A stretch of DNA of 64,000 nucleotides from Pacificispira sp002696645 (GCF_048892425.1 NZ_JBLZHU010000002.1:496001-560000); one strand, 5' to 3'; counted from the stretch's first letter, positions 45,917-55,535 are shown. Program-made: numbers and translations. The notes: a model not told the origin generated them from the letters alone.

Positions 45917-48286
45917 ATGGTCGCGCGCAGTTTGAAAGCCGACAAGGTTGGTATTCCGCGCTTTAAATGGAAGGCGCGCAAGGCGGCGACCTTATTCGAT
46001 CTTTCCAGCCATGAGCGCGCCCGCGCTGCCCTGGACTTTGGATTGTCGATGCAAACGCCCGGTTTCAATATCTTTGTTCTGGGGCCGGATCGGGCCGGGC
46101 GGATGACGGAAACCCTGGCCTATCTGCGTGAATGCAATGCGTCGAAAAAGCCGGCCAGCGACTGGGTCTATCTAAACAATTTTCTGCGCCCACATCGGCC
46201 CAAACCCTTCGAACTGCCTGCCGGATCTGGCAGGAAATTGCGACAGTCGATGGAACATTTCATCGCCCAGCTACGCACCGCCCTGAAACAGACATTCGAG
46301 GGGGAGACCTATCAGGCGCGTGTTCAGGCCGTAACGCAGCGTTTGACCAAAAAGGCGGAAGCCGCCCTGGCTGGCCTGCGGGAAGAAGCAGCACAGGTTG
46401 GTCTGGGCATATTCCAGGGGGAACAGGGCCCGGCCTTTGCCCCCTTGGACCCACAGGGGGCTGCATTGCCCTGGGATAAAGTCCCCGCGGAAGATCGGGA
46501 GGCGATGACCGCCAACGCCAAGCAATTGATTGCGAAGTTACAGGCGATCAATGAGGAAATCACTCAGGATCGTGCCGGCCTCATGCAGGCGATTGGCGAC
46601 ATTACACAGGATGTCGCCCGCGATGCCTGCGATATTTTGTTGCGACCTTTGATTGCGCAGTTTTCCGGACAGGGGCTGAATAGATGGTTCGTTGAACTGG
46701 AACAGGATATTCTGGATCACCTGCGCAGCTTCGGGCCTGCGGTCGACCCTCAGGGGCAGCCCATTGCGGTGGAAAAGCCAGAACGACGGTATGCGGTTAA
46801 TCTGTTGGTCGATAATGGCGATACCAAATGCCCGCCGGTCATACTGGAATCGACCCCTGAATATGAGAACTTGTTCGGGGAAATTCAGTATCGGCCCGGC
46901 GCATCCCATCTGGAAACGGATTTCACCCTGATCCGGCCGGGCGCATTACATCGGGCCAATGGCGGGGTGCTGGTCTTGCGTGCCGATGCACTGGCGGCGC
47001 TGCCTGGCAGTTGGCAGGCGTTGATATCTGCCCTGCGGGATGGATATATCCGCATTGAAGAACGCCACCGCCAGAACGCCATGCCGGTGACAGGCGCGCC
47101 CTCGCCAAAGGCCATTCCTTTGTCGTTGAAGGTGGTTATCGTGGGAACGCCTGCACTGTATTATGGTGGATATTCTCCCTCCCCTGATTTTCGCGCTTTG
47201 TTTAAGGTGAAGGCGGATATCGCCCAGGATATGCCCGCCAGCGCAGCGAATTTGTCGATCTATGGCACCGTGTTGCAGACGCGGGCCAAGGCCCAGACCG
47301 GCCGGGGGCTGAAGGACGGGGCAATTTCTTATTTGCTGGGGCTTGCGGCGCGCATGATCGGCGATCGGACCCGCCTGTCTGCCAGCCTTGAATTGCTGGA
47401 TGATCTGATATCAGAAGCCGCTGCCCGGACATCGGGGAAGGGGGCCCTGACAGAGGCGGATCTGATCAAGGCGCGTCGGGAACAGGAGCAACGCAATAAC
47501 CGTGTTGAGGTCAGCAGTCAGGATATGATTGACCGTGGCGTGGTGATGATCGCGACCGAAGGATCGGTGATTGGTCAGATTAACGGCCTTACAGTCCGCG
47601 ATACCGGTGATCATGCCTTTGGTGGCCCGTCGCGCATCACGGCCCGGGCCAGTGTCGGGCGTCACGGTGTCTTGAATATTGAACGCCAGATCGCGATGAG
47701 CGGCCCTATCCAGCAAAAGGGCGCTTTGGTGTTGCAGGGCTATCTTTCCGGCCTGTTCGCCCGCACTGCGCCCCTATCCTTTAATTGCTCCATCACTTTT
47801 GAGCAGAATTATGGCGGTGTAGAAGGGGACAGTGCCTCTATGGCGGAACTGATTGCCGTGCTGTCAGATCTGGCGGGTGCCCCCCTGCGACAGGATCTTG
47901 CGATTACCGGATCGGTCAATCAACGTGGGGATGCCCAGGCGGTGGGCGGCGTTCATCATAAGGTTGAAGGCTTCTTCAAACTGTGTGCTGCACGCGGCCT
48001 GACCGGCAATCAGGGGGTTATTGTGCCGCACTCTGTCGCTGACGGTCTGGTGGTTGATGATGAAGTGCGCGATGCCATTGCCGCAGGTAAATTCCACTTG
48101 CATACCGTCCAGACGGTAGAAGAAGCCGCCAGTCTTATGACCGGGCTTAAGATTGGAAAGCCGGGTAAGTCCGGCGACTATCCGTCCGACACGCTGTATG
48201 GGCGCGTGCAACGCCAATTGGCCGCTTTTGACGCAGCCCTGTTTCAGCGTGAAGCGGCACTTGTTCGCACGGCAGACGCAGAGTAA
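45917..48286 (+). CDS. Lon-family (S16) protease with a degenerate AAA region, YcbZ-like
   Basis: The 789-aa protein has an N-terminal AAA-like part with a long helical insertion (about 110-260) and a C-terminal Lon protease domain. The catalytic pair is Ser in GVEGDSASMAE and Lys in GVHHKVEGFF. The nucleotide loop reads GPDRAGRMTE, without the Walker A lysine, so ATP use is doubtful, as in some COG1067 proteins. GTGGAGG precedes the ATG at 45917. A role in protein quality control is inferred. Confidence 0.88.
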   Translation: MVARSLKADKVGIPRFKWKARKAATLFDLSSHERARAALDFGLSMQTPGFNIFVLGPDRAGRMTETLAYLRECNASKKPASDWVYLNNFLRPHRPKPFELPAGSGRKLRQSMEHFIAQLRTALKQTFEGETYQARVQAVTQRLTKKAEAALAGLREEAAQVGLGIFQGEQGPAFAPLDPQGAALPWDKVPAEDREAMTANAKQLIAKLQAINEEITQDRAGLMQAIGDITQDVARDACDILLRPLIAQFSGQGLNRWFVELEQDILDHLRSFGPAVDPQGQPIAVEKPERRYAVNLLVDNGDTKCPPVILESTPEYENLFGEIQYRPGASHLETDFTLIRPGALHRANGGVLVLRADALAALPGSWQALISALRDGYIRIEERHRQNAMPVTGAPSPKAIPLSLKVVIVGTPALYYGGYSPSPDFRALFKVKADIAQDMPASAANLSIYGTVLQTRAKAQTGRGLKDGAISYLLGLAARMIGDRTRLSASLELLDDLISEAAARTSGKGALTEADLIKARREQEQRNNRVEVSSQDMIDRGVVMIATEGSVIGQINGLTVRDTGDHAFGGPSRITARASVGRHGVLNIERQIAMSGPIQQKGALVLQGYLSGLFARTAPLSFNCSITFEQNYGGVEGDSASMAELIAVLSDLAGAPLRQDLAITGSVNQRGDAQAVGGVHHKVEGFFKLCAARGLTGNQGVIVPHSVADGLVVDDEVRDAIAAGKFHLHTVQTVEEAASLMTGLKIGKPGKSGDYPSDTLYGRVQRQLAAFDAALFQREAALVRTADAE

Positions 48287-48295
48287 TCTGCGCGC

Positions 48296-48883
48296 ATGAG
48301 CGTTTCTGAGACCTTCTTTGACGATGAATTTGCCGAACATGCCTCTGTCCTGGCGCGGACACATGAGGCATGCCGTGAGGATATGGCGAAGATGCTGTCC
48401 GTCTGGGCCAGTTGTATTCGCCGGGGCGGCAAGATTCTGTTTTTTGGCAATGGTGGCAGCGCCGGGGATGCCCAGCATCTGGCGACAGAACTGGCCGTGC
48501 GCTATCGCGCGGACCGGTCGCCCATTTCGGCCCTGGCGCTCAGCGTTGATACCTCTGCCCTGACCGCCATTGGCAATGATATGGGCTTCAATCACGTCTT
48601 TTCGCGACAGATTGAAGCGATCGGCCGGGCGGGGGATGTGGCCGTTGGCATTACCACATCGGGGCAAAGTCCGAATGTGACCCTTGCCCTGGAAATGGCG
48701 CGCCGCAAAGGCCTGACCCCTGCGGCGCTGACCGGGCGCGATGGCGGTAAACTGGTCGGACTGGCAGAACCGATGATCATCGTGCCGTCCAATACAACGG
48801 CGCGTATTCAGGAAATGCATATCCTGATCGGTCAGATGCTGTGCGCCGCCCTGGAAATTGACCTGGGTCTGGTCTCCGAATAA
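48296..48883 (+). CDS. gmhA: GmhA-like SIS-domain phosphoheptose isomerase
   Basis: GmhA turns sedoheptulose 7-phosphate into D-glycero-D-manno-heptose 7-phosphate for LPS core. The 195-aa protein has GGKILFFGNGGSAGDAQHLATEL, VDTSALTAIGNDMGF, GITTSGQSPNVTLAL and a late TARIQEMHILIGQMLC with the zinc-site residues. DiaA, a DnaA-binding paralogue, has the same fold, so that role cannot be excluded. It starts 9 nt after the protease gene. Confidence 0.85.
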   Translation: MSVSETFFDDEFAEHASVLARTHEACREDMAKMLSVWASCIRRGGKILFFGNGGSAGDAQHLATELAVRYRADRSPISALALSVDTSALTAIGNDMGFNHVFSRQIEAIGRAGDVAVGITTSGQSPNVTLALEMARRKGLTPAALTGRDGGKLVGLAEPMIIVPSNTTARIQEMHILIGQMLCAALEIDLGLVSE

Positions 48884-48920
48884 TTCCATTCCTGCCGGAT
48901 ATGTCGGTGCCTGCCGCTCT

Positions 48921-48948
48921 TGGACCCCGGATCAAGTCCGGGGTGACG
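48921..48948. repeat. REP-like palindrome, GGATCAAGTCC type
   Basis: ACCCCGGA (48924-48931) pairs with TCCGGGGT (48937-48944) around TCAAG, ending in GTGACG. This is a common dispersed intergenic repeat in Alphaproteobacteria; it also makes a stable hairpin after gmhA. Confidence 0.8.
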
Positions 48949-49051
48949 GTGGCGCACAACACAAATCCTGACGTTCCCGCACAGGCAGGTGACCGGGGCG
49001 GCCTGCACCACTTTCGCCTGCCGCTGTTGGGGGGCGGTGGTATATAAATCT

Positions 49052-49079
49052 CGTCATTCCCGCGAAGGCGGGAATCCAG
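49052..49079. repeat. REP-like palindrome, GTCATTCCCGC type
   Basis: ATTCCCGC (49056-49063) pairs with GCGGGAAT (49068-49075) around GAAG, flanked by CGTC and CCAG. The same motif is widely dispersed in proteobacterial intergenic DNA. Confidence 0.8.
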
Positions 49080-49255
49080 GGCTGCATGCACCAAAAGCAC
49101 CTGTCGCTGCAGATATCGGATCAAGTCCACGGGTGACAAACAGCAGGCAGCGCAGCGATCTATAGCCCCATAGTTGACGAACCGGGCTGCCAAGCCTAGT
49201 TTCCGGCGCGTTTGGCGCATTATGCCCATTATCCTTAACAGAATGAGAAAAAGCG

Positions 49256-50842
49256 ATGACAACAACACTGCGCGACAGAGCCCTCAATGCCCGAGCCTGG
49301 CCTTTCGAAGAAGCGCGCAAAGTGTTGAAACGCTATGAGAATAAACAGCCTGAAAAAGGTTATGTTCTGTTTGAAACAGGCTATGGCCCGTCGGGCTTGC
49401 CCCATATCGGGACCTTTGGGGAAGTGCTGCGCACGACCATGGTACGCCGCGCCTTTGAATTGATGAGTGATATTCCAACCAAATTGCTGGCCTTTTCCGA
49501 CGATATGGACGGGCTGCGCAAGGTGCCGACCAATGTGCCCAATCAGGACATGTTGACGGCCGCGTTGAACAAGCGCCTGACCAAAGTGCCCGATCCATTT
49601 GGCACCCATGACAGTTTCGGAGCCCATAACAATGCCAGGCTGCGGGATTTTCTGGATGGTTTTGGCTTTGAATATGAATTTGCCAGCTCGACGGAATATT
49701 ACTTCTCTGGCCGGTTCGATGATGCCCTGATCCGCATGCTGGAATGTTATGAGGCGATCCAGAAGATCATGCTGCCATCCCTGCGCGATGAAAGGCGTGA
49801 AACCTATTCCCCCTTTCTGCCGGTCGATCCGGAAACGCATGAAGTTTATCAGGTGCCCGTGCTGCATACGGATGCCAAGGCGGGGACCATCGTCTATCGC
49901 CATCCCGATGGGCGCGAGGTGGAAACACCGGTCACGGGCGGGCGTTGCAAACTGCAATGGAAACCGGATTGGGGCATGCGCTGGTATGCGCTGGGCGTTG
50001 ATTACGAAATGTCTGGAAAGGATTTGATTGACTCTGTCAAGCTGTCCACCCGGATTTGCCAGGCTTTGGGTGCGCCGCCGCCCGAGACCCAGATCAATGA
50101 ACTTTTCCTGGATGATCAGGGACAGAAGATTTCCAAATCCAAAGGAAACGGCCTGTCGATGGAAGAATGGCTGGCCTATGCGCCCGACGAAAGCCTGGGC
50201 CTGTTCATGTTCCAGAAGCCCCGCACGGCCAAGCGTCTGTATTTCGACGTGATCCCCAAGGCCGTGGATGATTACCTGACATTCCGGGCAAAATTTCCTG
50301 AGGAAACGCCCGAACAGCAGTTGGAGAATCCCGCGTTTCATATCCACCAGGGGGATGTGCCCAAGGATGTACCGCCGGTCAGTTTCAGCCTTCTGCTGAA
50401 TTTAGCGGCGGTCTGTAACACAGAAGACAAGGATGTGTTGTGGGGCTTTATCACGCGCTATGCACCACAGGCGTCCCCGGAAAATGATCCGCTTTTGGAT
50501 CAGTTGGTGGGTTTCGCTATTCGTTATTACCAGGATTTTGTGAAGCCGCATAAGACGTTCAAAGTGCCGGAGGAAAATGATCGAGCTGCCTTAATGGATT
50601 TGCGCGACGTTTTGTCTGGCTTTGATGCAACGGCCTCCGCAGAGGAAATTCAGACCCAAGTCTATGAAGTTGGTAAACGCCACGGATATGAAAACCTGCG
50701 TGACTGGTTCAAGGCGCAGTATCAGATTCTGCTGGGTCAGGAACAGGGGCCGCGCATTGGCTCGTTCTTTGCGCTGTATGGCCTGCCGGAAACCATCGCC
50801 TTGATTGATCAGGCACTGGCGGGGCAGGATATGTTAGCATAG
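49256..50842 (+). CDS. lysS: Lysyl-tRNA synthetase, class I
   Basis: The 528-aa protein is a class I (archaeal-type) LysRS, the form usual in many Alphaproteobacteria. It shows the HIGH motif in GPSGLPHIGTFGEV, the KMSKS loop in KISKSKGNGLS, and the family blocks GYGPSG and YEMSGKDLIDS. The C-terminal half has the helical anticodon-binding region. It replaces the class II LysRS of enteric bacteria. Confidence 0.96.
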   Translation: MTTTLRDRALNARAWPFEEARKVLKRYENKQPEKGYVLFETGYGPSGLPHIGTFGEVLRTTMVRRAFELMSDIPTKLLAFSDDMDGLRKVPTNVPNQDMLTAALNKRLTKVPDPFGTHDSFGAHNNARLRDFLDGFGFEYEFASSTEYYFSGRFDDALIRMLECYEAIQKIMLPSLRDERRETYSPFLPVDPETHEVYQVPVLHTDAKAGTIVYRHPDGREVETPVTGGRCKLQWKPDWGMRWYALGVDYEMSGKDLIDSVKLSTRICQALGAPPPETQINELFLDDQGQKISKSKGNGLSMEEWLAYAPDESLGLFMFQKPRTAKRLYFDVIPKAVDDYLTFRAKFPEETPEQQLENPAFHIHQGDVPKDVPPVSFSLLLNLAAVCNTEDKDVLWGFITRYAPQASPENDPLLDQLVGFAIRYYQDFVKPHKTFKVPEENDRAALMDLRDVLSGFDATASAEEIQTQVYEVGKRHGYENLRDWFKAQYQILLGQEQGPRIGSFFALYGLPETIALIDQALAGQDMLA

Positions 50843-50843
50843 C

Positions 50844-50868
50844 TTCGGCACGCTGCAGACTTGCCGAA
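50844..50868 (+). terminator. Weak hairpin after lysS
   Basis: TTCGGCA (50844-50850) pairs with TGCCGAA (50862-50868) over an 11-base loop, two bases past the lysS stop. It has no T run, so termination is uncertain. Confidence 0.3.
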
Positions 50869-50941
50869 ATCAGTTTGTGACAGTAAGGGTATCGGGGTTC
50901 AGGCTGTGTGTCTGGACCCCCTTTTCTGTGAAAGGACGACC

Positions 50942-51214
50942 ATGCGCCCTGATTTAAGCCGGATACTGTCGACACTTTTTAAACTGGCGGTGATCAGCTT
51001 CATCATTGGATGGCTGTTGGTGCAATTTGATGTCACGCCGGAAGACATTTTTAATAACTTTGGCGAGACCGTCCGTCGGATCTATGACATGGCCAAGGGC
51101 GCGATTGAATGGAGCGCCGGTTACATTGTCATCGGGGCCGTCATTGTCATTCCGTTATGGCTGATTTCTGTCCTGTTCAATGTCTTGAAAGGGCGCGGGC
51201 GTCGCAATGATTGA
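50942..51214 (+). CDS. Small two-helix membrane protein (DUF6460-like)
   Basis: The 90-aa protein has two hydrophobic helices (about 13-30, LFKLAVISFIIGWLLVQF, and 60-85, GYIVIGAVIVIPLWLISVLF) around an amphipathic stretch. The pattern resembles DUF6460, a small family found near lysS in Alphaproteobacteria, but I am not sure of the match. GAAAGGA lies upstream of the ATG. No function can be given. Confidence 0.65.
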   Translation: MRPDLSRILSTLFKLAVISFIIGWLLVQFDVTPEDIFNNFGETVRRIYDMAKGAIEWSAGYIVIGAVIVIPLWLISVLFNVLKGRGRRND

Positions 51215-51227
51215 TCAGGCAGGATAA

Positions 51228-51866
51228 ATGGTTCGGCTTGCGCTGATCTCTGGACTGATAAGCCTGCTGTTGGGCTGTGCCGGAATGCCCGCCAGCTTAC
51301 CCTATACGCCCCCCACGTATTTCGCCTATCGCTGTCCCGATGGCGCCTTCGAGGTCAAATTGGGAGACGATGAGGCGCGGGTGCTGCATCAGGGGTCACA
51401 GGTCGTCTTGCCGCTGGTGCCGTCCGCATCCGGCCAGAAATATCAGGATGAATCCGGAAATCTGCTATTCATGAAAGGCCGGGAGGCCTTGTTTGAAGGC
51501 GCCCGAGGTATGACCTTGAAAGACTGCAAGGGGCAGTTGGTCAATACCCCCTGGCGTGGGGCGGCGGTGCGGGGTGTCGATTTTCGCGCCGTCGGCAATG
51601 AACCAGGTTGGTTGCTGGAATTAGATCAGGAGCGGGGTGTCTTCATCCTGTTGGATTATGGATCCAGGATTATTCAGACGCCACCCCCGCGCCTGAAAAT
51701 CTATCCCCTGACGATACAAACACAGGACCATCGCATCACCATCGCCTATCGCGAGGATGGATGCCGCGATCCGATGAGTGGGGAATACTCCCCCCTGACA
51801 GTGACGCTGACGGTGGATGACACGACCTATACCGGCTGTGGCCGTCGCCTGCAAAACGTGCCCTAA
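51228..51866 (+). CDS. Lipoprotein with MliC-like lysozyme-inhibitor domain
   Basis: The 212-aa protein has a lipoprotein signal ending in LLLGC, so it is probably acylated at Cys17. Residues about 33-95 resemble MliC, the membrane-bound inhibitor of C-type lysozyme (YRCPDGAFEVKLGDDEARV). The second half (DFRAVGNEPGWLLELDQ, then ITIAYREDGCRDPMSGEYSP) resembles the COG3650 domain often fused to it. Envelope protection is inferred. It converges on cydB with a 4-bp overlap. Confidence 0.8.
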   Translation: MVRLALISGLISLLLGCAGMPASLPYTPPTYFAYRCPDGAFEVKLGDDEARVLHQGSQVVLPLVPSASGQKYQDESGNLLFMKGREALFEGARGMTLKDCKGQLVNTPWRGAAVRGVDFRAVGNEPGWLLELDQERGVFILLDYGSRIIQTPPPRLKIYPLTIQTQDHRITIAYREDGCRDPMSGEYSPLTVTLTVDDTTYTGCGRRLQNVP

Positions 51867-52873
51867 TCGTAGCTTAAGTCCCTCGCTTTGCCGCGAAAAA
51901 CGTAATACGCGAAGGCGGTGTAAATCAAAATGGCGGGCAGCACGAACAATGTGCCAATCAGAATGATCATCAGGCTTTCCGGCGCGGCGGCGGCTTCGTA
52001 AATCGTCAGTTTGTCTGGCACGACATAGGGATAGAAGGAATAGGCCAGCCCCAGGAACCCCAGCACGAAGATGTTGCCGGTCAGAAAAAGCGGCAGCCAG
52101 GCATGCCGGTCCTTGTCTTTTGGCAGCTTACGCAGAATCAGAACCAGCCCCAGGAACAGGGCACCCGCCCCCAAAGGCAAGGGCGCCAGGGCCAGTATCT
52201 CCGGGAAGGTGAACCATTTGTCAAAAATGCGCGGACTGACCAGCGGGGTTGCCAAGGATATCGTCCCCATACCAAGGGCAGTAAAAATCAGCGTCCGTTT
52301 GGCCCAGGTAACGGCCTTTTTCTGCAAGATATCTTCCATCTTATAGATCAACCATGTGGATCCGATGGTCATATAGGCGGCCGCCAGACAACAGGCGATC
52401 AGCGCCGCGAAGGCGACATGGGCCAGTGTCCAATCCAGCCCCATCACATACATGCCCAGCATGAAACCCTGCGACAAGGCGGTGACCAGCGACCCCAGAA
52501 AGAACAGGAAGTTCCATAGGGGCTTTCTCGGCGGCGATACCTTTGCGCGGAAATCAAACGCGACGCCCCGCAATATCAATCCGATCAGCATCAATGCGAC
52601 AGGCAGATATAAGGCGGTCAGGATTGTTCCGTGGGCGACGGGGAACGCGACCAGCAACAGACCGACCGCCAGGACCAGCCAGGTTTCATTCGCATCCCAA
52701 AAGGGTCCAATAGAGGCAATCATGCGGTCTTTTTCATCATCCTCTGCGACGACCATCAACATGCCAATGCCCAGGTCATACCCATCCAGGACCACATAGA
52801 TCAGGATCGACAATCCCATTAACCCCGCAAAAACAAGCGGCAGCCAAACAGTCGGATCGGATAAATCGCCCAT
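51863..52873 (-). CDS. cydB: Cytochrome bd-type quinol oxidase subunit II
   Basis: CydB is the second subunit of the bd quinol oxidase. The 336-aa protein has about eight hydrophobic helices and the family start VWLPLVFAGLMGLSILIYVVLDGYDLGIG, with GPFWDANETWLVLAVG conserved. It follows cydA by 5 nt. No small CydX gene is seen after it. Confidence 0.95.
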   Translation of the reverse strand: MGDLSDPTVWLPLVFAGLMGLSILIYVVLDGYDLGIGMLMVVAEDDEKDRMIASIGPFWDANETWLVLAVGLLLVAFPVAHGTILTALYLPVALMLIGLILRGVAFDFRAKVSPPRKPLWNFLFFLGSLVTALSQGFMLGMYVMGLDWTLAHVAFAALIACCLAAAYMTIGSTWLIYKMEDILQKKAVTWAKRTLIFTALGMGTISLATPLVSPRIFDKWFTFPEILALAPLPLGAGALFLGLVLILRKLPKDKDRHAWLPLFLTGNIFVLGFLGLAYSFYPYVVPDKLTIYEAAAAPESLMIILIGTLFVLPAILIYTAFAYYVFRGKARDLSYD

Positions 52874-52878
52874 AATGC

Positions 52879-54252
52879 CTACTCCGCTGGTGAGGATGAG
52901 AAGCCCGGTTGGTACCCTTTATCGGATTGGGCACCAGAGGATTGCCTGGCGGCCTTGTCAGAGACATACATCAGCGTCGCGATATAGGCGATGATCAGCC
53001 CTGCATAGACCACAAGATAGGCAATAAATGTGCTGGCGATCATTCCAACGGCAACGTCAGACGCGGCCTGACTGGTCGTTAGAACACCGGTGACCAGCCA
53101 GGGTTGGCGCCCAATTTCTGTTGTGTACCAGCCAGCCAGGGTGGCAATCCAACCGGAAAACGCCATCCCGACCAGGATCCAGGCCAACCAGGGCCGCAAA
53201 TCCCGACCGTTGCGCAGATACCATGTCGCAAACCAGGAAACGGCCAGCATGGCCAGGCCAACGCCGACCATGATCCGGAAGGCGAAAAAGACGGGTGCGA
53301 CGGGGGGGTGATTGATGGTCCCATCGGCGGTAACGAAATCATTCAGGCCCGGAATAACGCCGTCAGAATCATGTTTCAGGATCAGACTGGCCCCGTTGGG
53401 AATTGCGATCTCAAATTTGTTCTCGCGTGTCTCTTGATCTGGAATTGCAAACAGCACCAGCGGCACATTGCTTTGGGTGGTCCAGTTCGCTTCCATCGCC
53501 GCGACCTTGGCTGGCTGATGTTCCAGCGTGTTCAAGCCGTGCAGATCGCCTGCATAAATCTGAATGGGGATTAGGATCGCAGCCAATGTGGTGCCGGTTT
53601 TCAAGGCGACGCGGTTGCCGGGGCTGCGATCGCTGCGCAACCATCGGAATGCAGATAGGCCGGCAATCAGGAAGGAGACGGTCAAGCCTGAGGCCAGCAG
53701 CATATGGACAAGCCGATAGGGCATGGAGGGGTTGAAGACGATGGCAAACCAGTCCGTCGCATGGGCGACGCCGTCGCGCATCTCAAACCCTGTCGGGGTC
53801 TGCATCCAGGAATTCAGGGCGATAATCCAGAAGGCAGATACCGTGGTGCCAAAGGCGACCAGGAACGTCGCAATCGTATGGACACGATTGGAAACACGGC
53901 TGAACCCAAACAGCATGATTCCCAGGAACACGGCCTCCAGGAAAAAGGCCGTCAAAACCTCATAGGCCAGTAAAGGGCCTGCAATATTGCCGACGCGCTC
54001 CATATATCCGGGCCAGTTGGTCCCGAATTGGAAGCTCATCGTGATGCCGGAAACGACACCCATGGCAAAGGACAGTGCGAAAATCTTTACCCAGAAGAAA
54101 TAGGCATCCATCCATTTGCTGTCGCCGCTGCGCGCATAGGCCATTTTGAAATACAGTAACACCCAACCCAGCGCGATGGTGATCGTCGGAAACAGGATAT
54201 GGAATGAGATATTCGCACCAAATTGCATGCGGGCGAGTGTTATGGCATCCAT
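52879..54252 (-). CDS. cydA: Cytochrome bd-type quinol oxidase subunit I, CIO type
   Basis: CydA carries the haems and the quinol site of a high-affinity terminal oxidase. The 457-aa protein has H18 (haem ligand, ISFHILF), a His in RLVHMLLAS near residue 185, and the quinol loop GDLHGLNTLEHQPAKVAAMEA. The short Q-loop marks it as the CioA (cyanide-insensitive) form. AGGGG lies nine bases before the ATG. Such oxidases suit low or changing oxygen, which fits a phototroph. Confidence 0.94.
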   Translation of the reverse strand: MDAITLARMQFGANISFHILFPTITIALGWVLLYFKMAYARSGDSKWMDAYFFWVKIFALSFAMGVVSGITMSFQFGTNWPGYMERVGNIAGPLLAYEVLTAFFLEAVFLGIMLFGFSRVSNRVHTIATFLVAFGTTVSAFWIIALNSWMQTPTGFEMRDGVAHATDWFAIVFNPSMPYRLVHMLLASGLTVSFLIAGLSAFRWLRSDRSPGNRVALKTGTTLAAILIPIQIYAGDLHGLNTLEHQPAKVAAMEANWTTQSNVPLVLFAIPDQETRENKFEIAIPNGASLILKHDSDGVIPGLNDFVTADGTINHPPVAPVFFAFRIMVGVGLAMLAVSWFATWYLRNGRDLRPWLAWILVGMAFSGWIATLAGWYTTEIGRQPWLVTGVLTTSQAASDVAVGMIASTFIAYLVVYAGLIIAYIATLMYVSDKAARQSSGAQSDKGYQPGFSSSPAE

Positions 54253-54348
54253 TTCAAAATACCCCTAATATTTCACGGGTTTAAAGCCATTCCTCTTATC
54301 AATGCATCGTGCAGAGATGTCCACTTGACACCGTGTCGCATTCAGCAC

Positions 54349-55380
54349 TCAGGATGCTTCTGGCGTATCAATCCCTTTGCGCCGCAGGATTTCTCTGACC
54401 CGTTGCGCCACGGACAGGGTATCATTTAGGGCGTTAAATTCCCAGTCAACCAATGCGCCTTCAAATTTGCGCGTGGCCCCGGCGTCTTCCATGGCGCGAT
54501 GAAAGCGTTCAAATTTCGTGGCGCGGCCGGTAATGGGCAGATGAATGACCTGAACCGGACGACCTGTGGCTGCGGCCTCTGATACCATATTTACGGAATC
54601 CCCGGTGACAATGATCCGTTCCGCCAATCCCAGATACCCAAAATAGGGGTTTTCTCCATCACCGGACCAGACCACCGCAGGGGCGCCCGCCAGGGCCGTG
54701 CGAATGGCAGCAATTGCGGTGGGATCAGTGCGGCGCGATGTCGTGACCATCAGACCTGCGCCGGAAGTTTGGGCCAAACTGGCCAGATCCTGGGCGATTT
54801 GCGTGCCGGTTTCTGCATCCAGTCGATAGGCGCTGTTGCTGCCGCCAATAAGGACAGCAATTCTGGGCTGCGGCAGATGCGACAGTCTGGATTGCCAGTG
54901 GGTGGCGGCTTCATCCAGTTTCGCGCGGGTCACGCCATGCAGCGATCCCGTCGTCACGGCGATATTTTCCCCTGTGATCCCATCATGGGCTGGCGCAGCG
55001 ATCAAATCGAAGGCATCGGTATTCATGCGCGGATTTTGGATATGAACAATGCTGGTGCGGCCCTTGCTGCGGCGCTTTATCGCAAGGGATGGACCGATGC
55101 TGCGGCGTCCACAGGAAATAATAAGCGCAGGCCAGGGGGGCATCAGCGGGTCGGAAGCTGCAGGGCGGGTCCCCATGTATTTCCCAATCAGACATTTTGG
55201 CCAATAGTTGGCGGGCAGCCATTGCCATGGCTTGGCCAGTGTAATGACCTTTTCCACAATCGGCAGGCCCACGGCTTCCGCCAGGCCGCGCGCAGGGGAT
55301 CGGTTGCCGGCCCGACCATCGGTCAGAACCCAACAACAGGTCGGCGCTTGCGGGCCAAAAGGGGCGTTATCTGTTATCAT
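54349..55380 (-). CDS. ELM1/GtrOC1-family protein
   Basis: The 343-aa protein belongs to the family named after plant mitochondrial fission protein ELM1, which looks like a GT-B glycosyltransferase. It has WVLTDGRAGNRSPARGLAEAVG at the start, then IVHIQNPRMNTDAFDLIAAPAHDGI, VLIGGSNSAYRLD and VTGDSVNMVSEAAATGRPV (a GT-B-like nucleotide region). In bacteria it may act in envelope glycan synthesis; this is not proven. The start at 55380 is a guess; the frame is open to 55416. Confidence 0.85.
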   Translation of the reverse strand: MITDNAPFGPQAPTCCWVLTDGRAGNRSPARGLAEAVGLPIVEKVITLAKPWQWLPANYWPKCLIGKYMGTRPAASDPLMPPWPALIISCGRRSIGPSLAIKRRSKGRTSIVHIQNPRMNTDAFDLIAAPAHDGITGENIAVTTGSLHGVTRAKLDEAATHWQSRLSHLPQPRIAVLIGGSNSAYRLDAETGTQIAQDLASLAQTSGAGLMVTTSRRTDPTAIAAIRTALAGAPAVVWSGDGENPYFGYLGLAERIIVTGDSVNMVSEAAATGRPVQVIHLPITGRATKFERFHRAMEDAGATRKFEGALVDWEFNALNDTLSVAQRVREILRRKGIDTPEAS

Positions 55381-55535
55381 ATCAGCGGTTATGCCCCGCC
55401 TGCCATGGCAGGGCAAGTATCTCTGGCTGGATATCTGTTATGAATAAGATAGATAATAATATTGCGCGAACGGGGCAAAAAGGGTAATTCTTGTTATCTT
55501 GGTATGCGGTAAAATTCCAATAGGACGGTGCATGA

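Larger units (their letters stand above)
48884..49255. other. 372-bp intergenic region with REP-like palindromes
   Basis: No gene is supported. The region holds two strong palindromes of types that are scattered through many alphaproteobacterial genomes (listed separately) and a degenerate third copy around 49119-49140 (CGGATCAAGTCCACGGGTGAC). The left palindrome may end the gmhA transcript. Short open frames here are built from the repeats. Confidence 0.7.

Noticed and set aside
48777..49268. 163-aa minus-strand frame between gmhA and lysS
   Set aside because: It runs through REP-like palindromes, and its sequence is the known translation artefact of such repeats.
54253..54348. FNR box upstream of cydA
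   Set aside because: TTGAT is present on the minus strand, but the second half-site does not match ATCAA at the right spacing.
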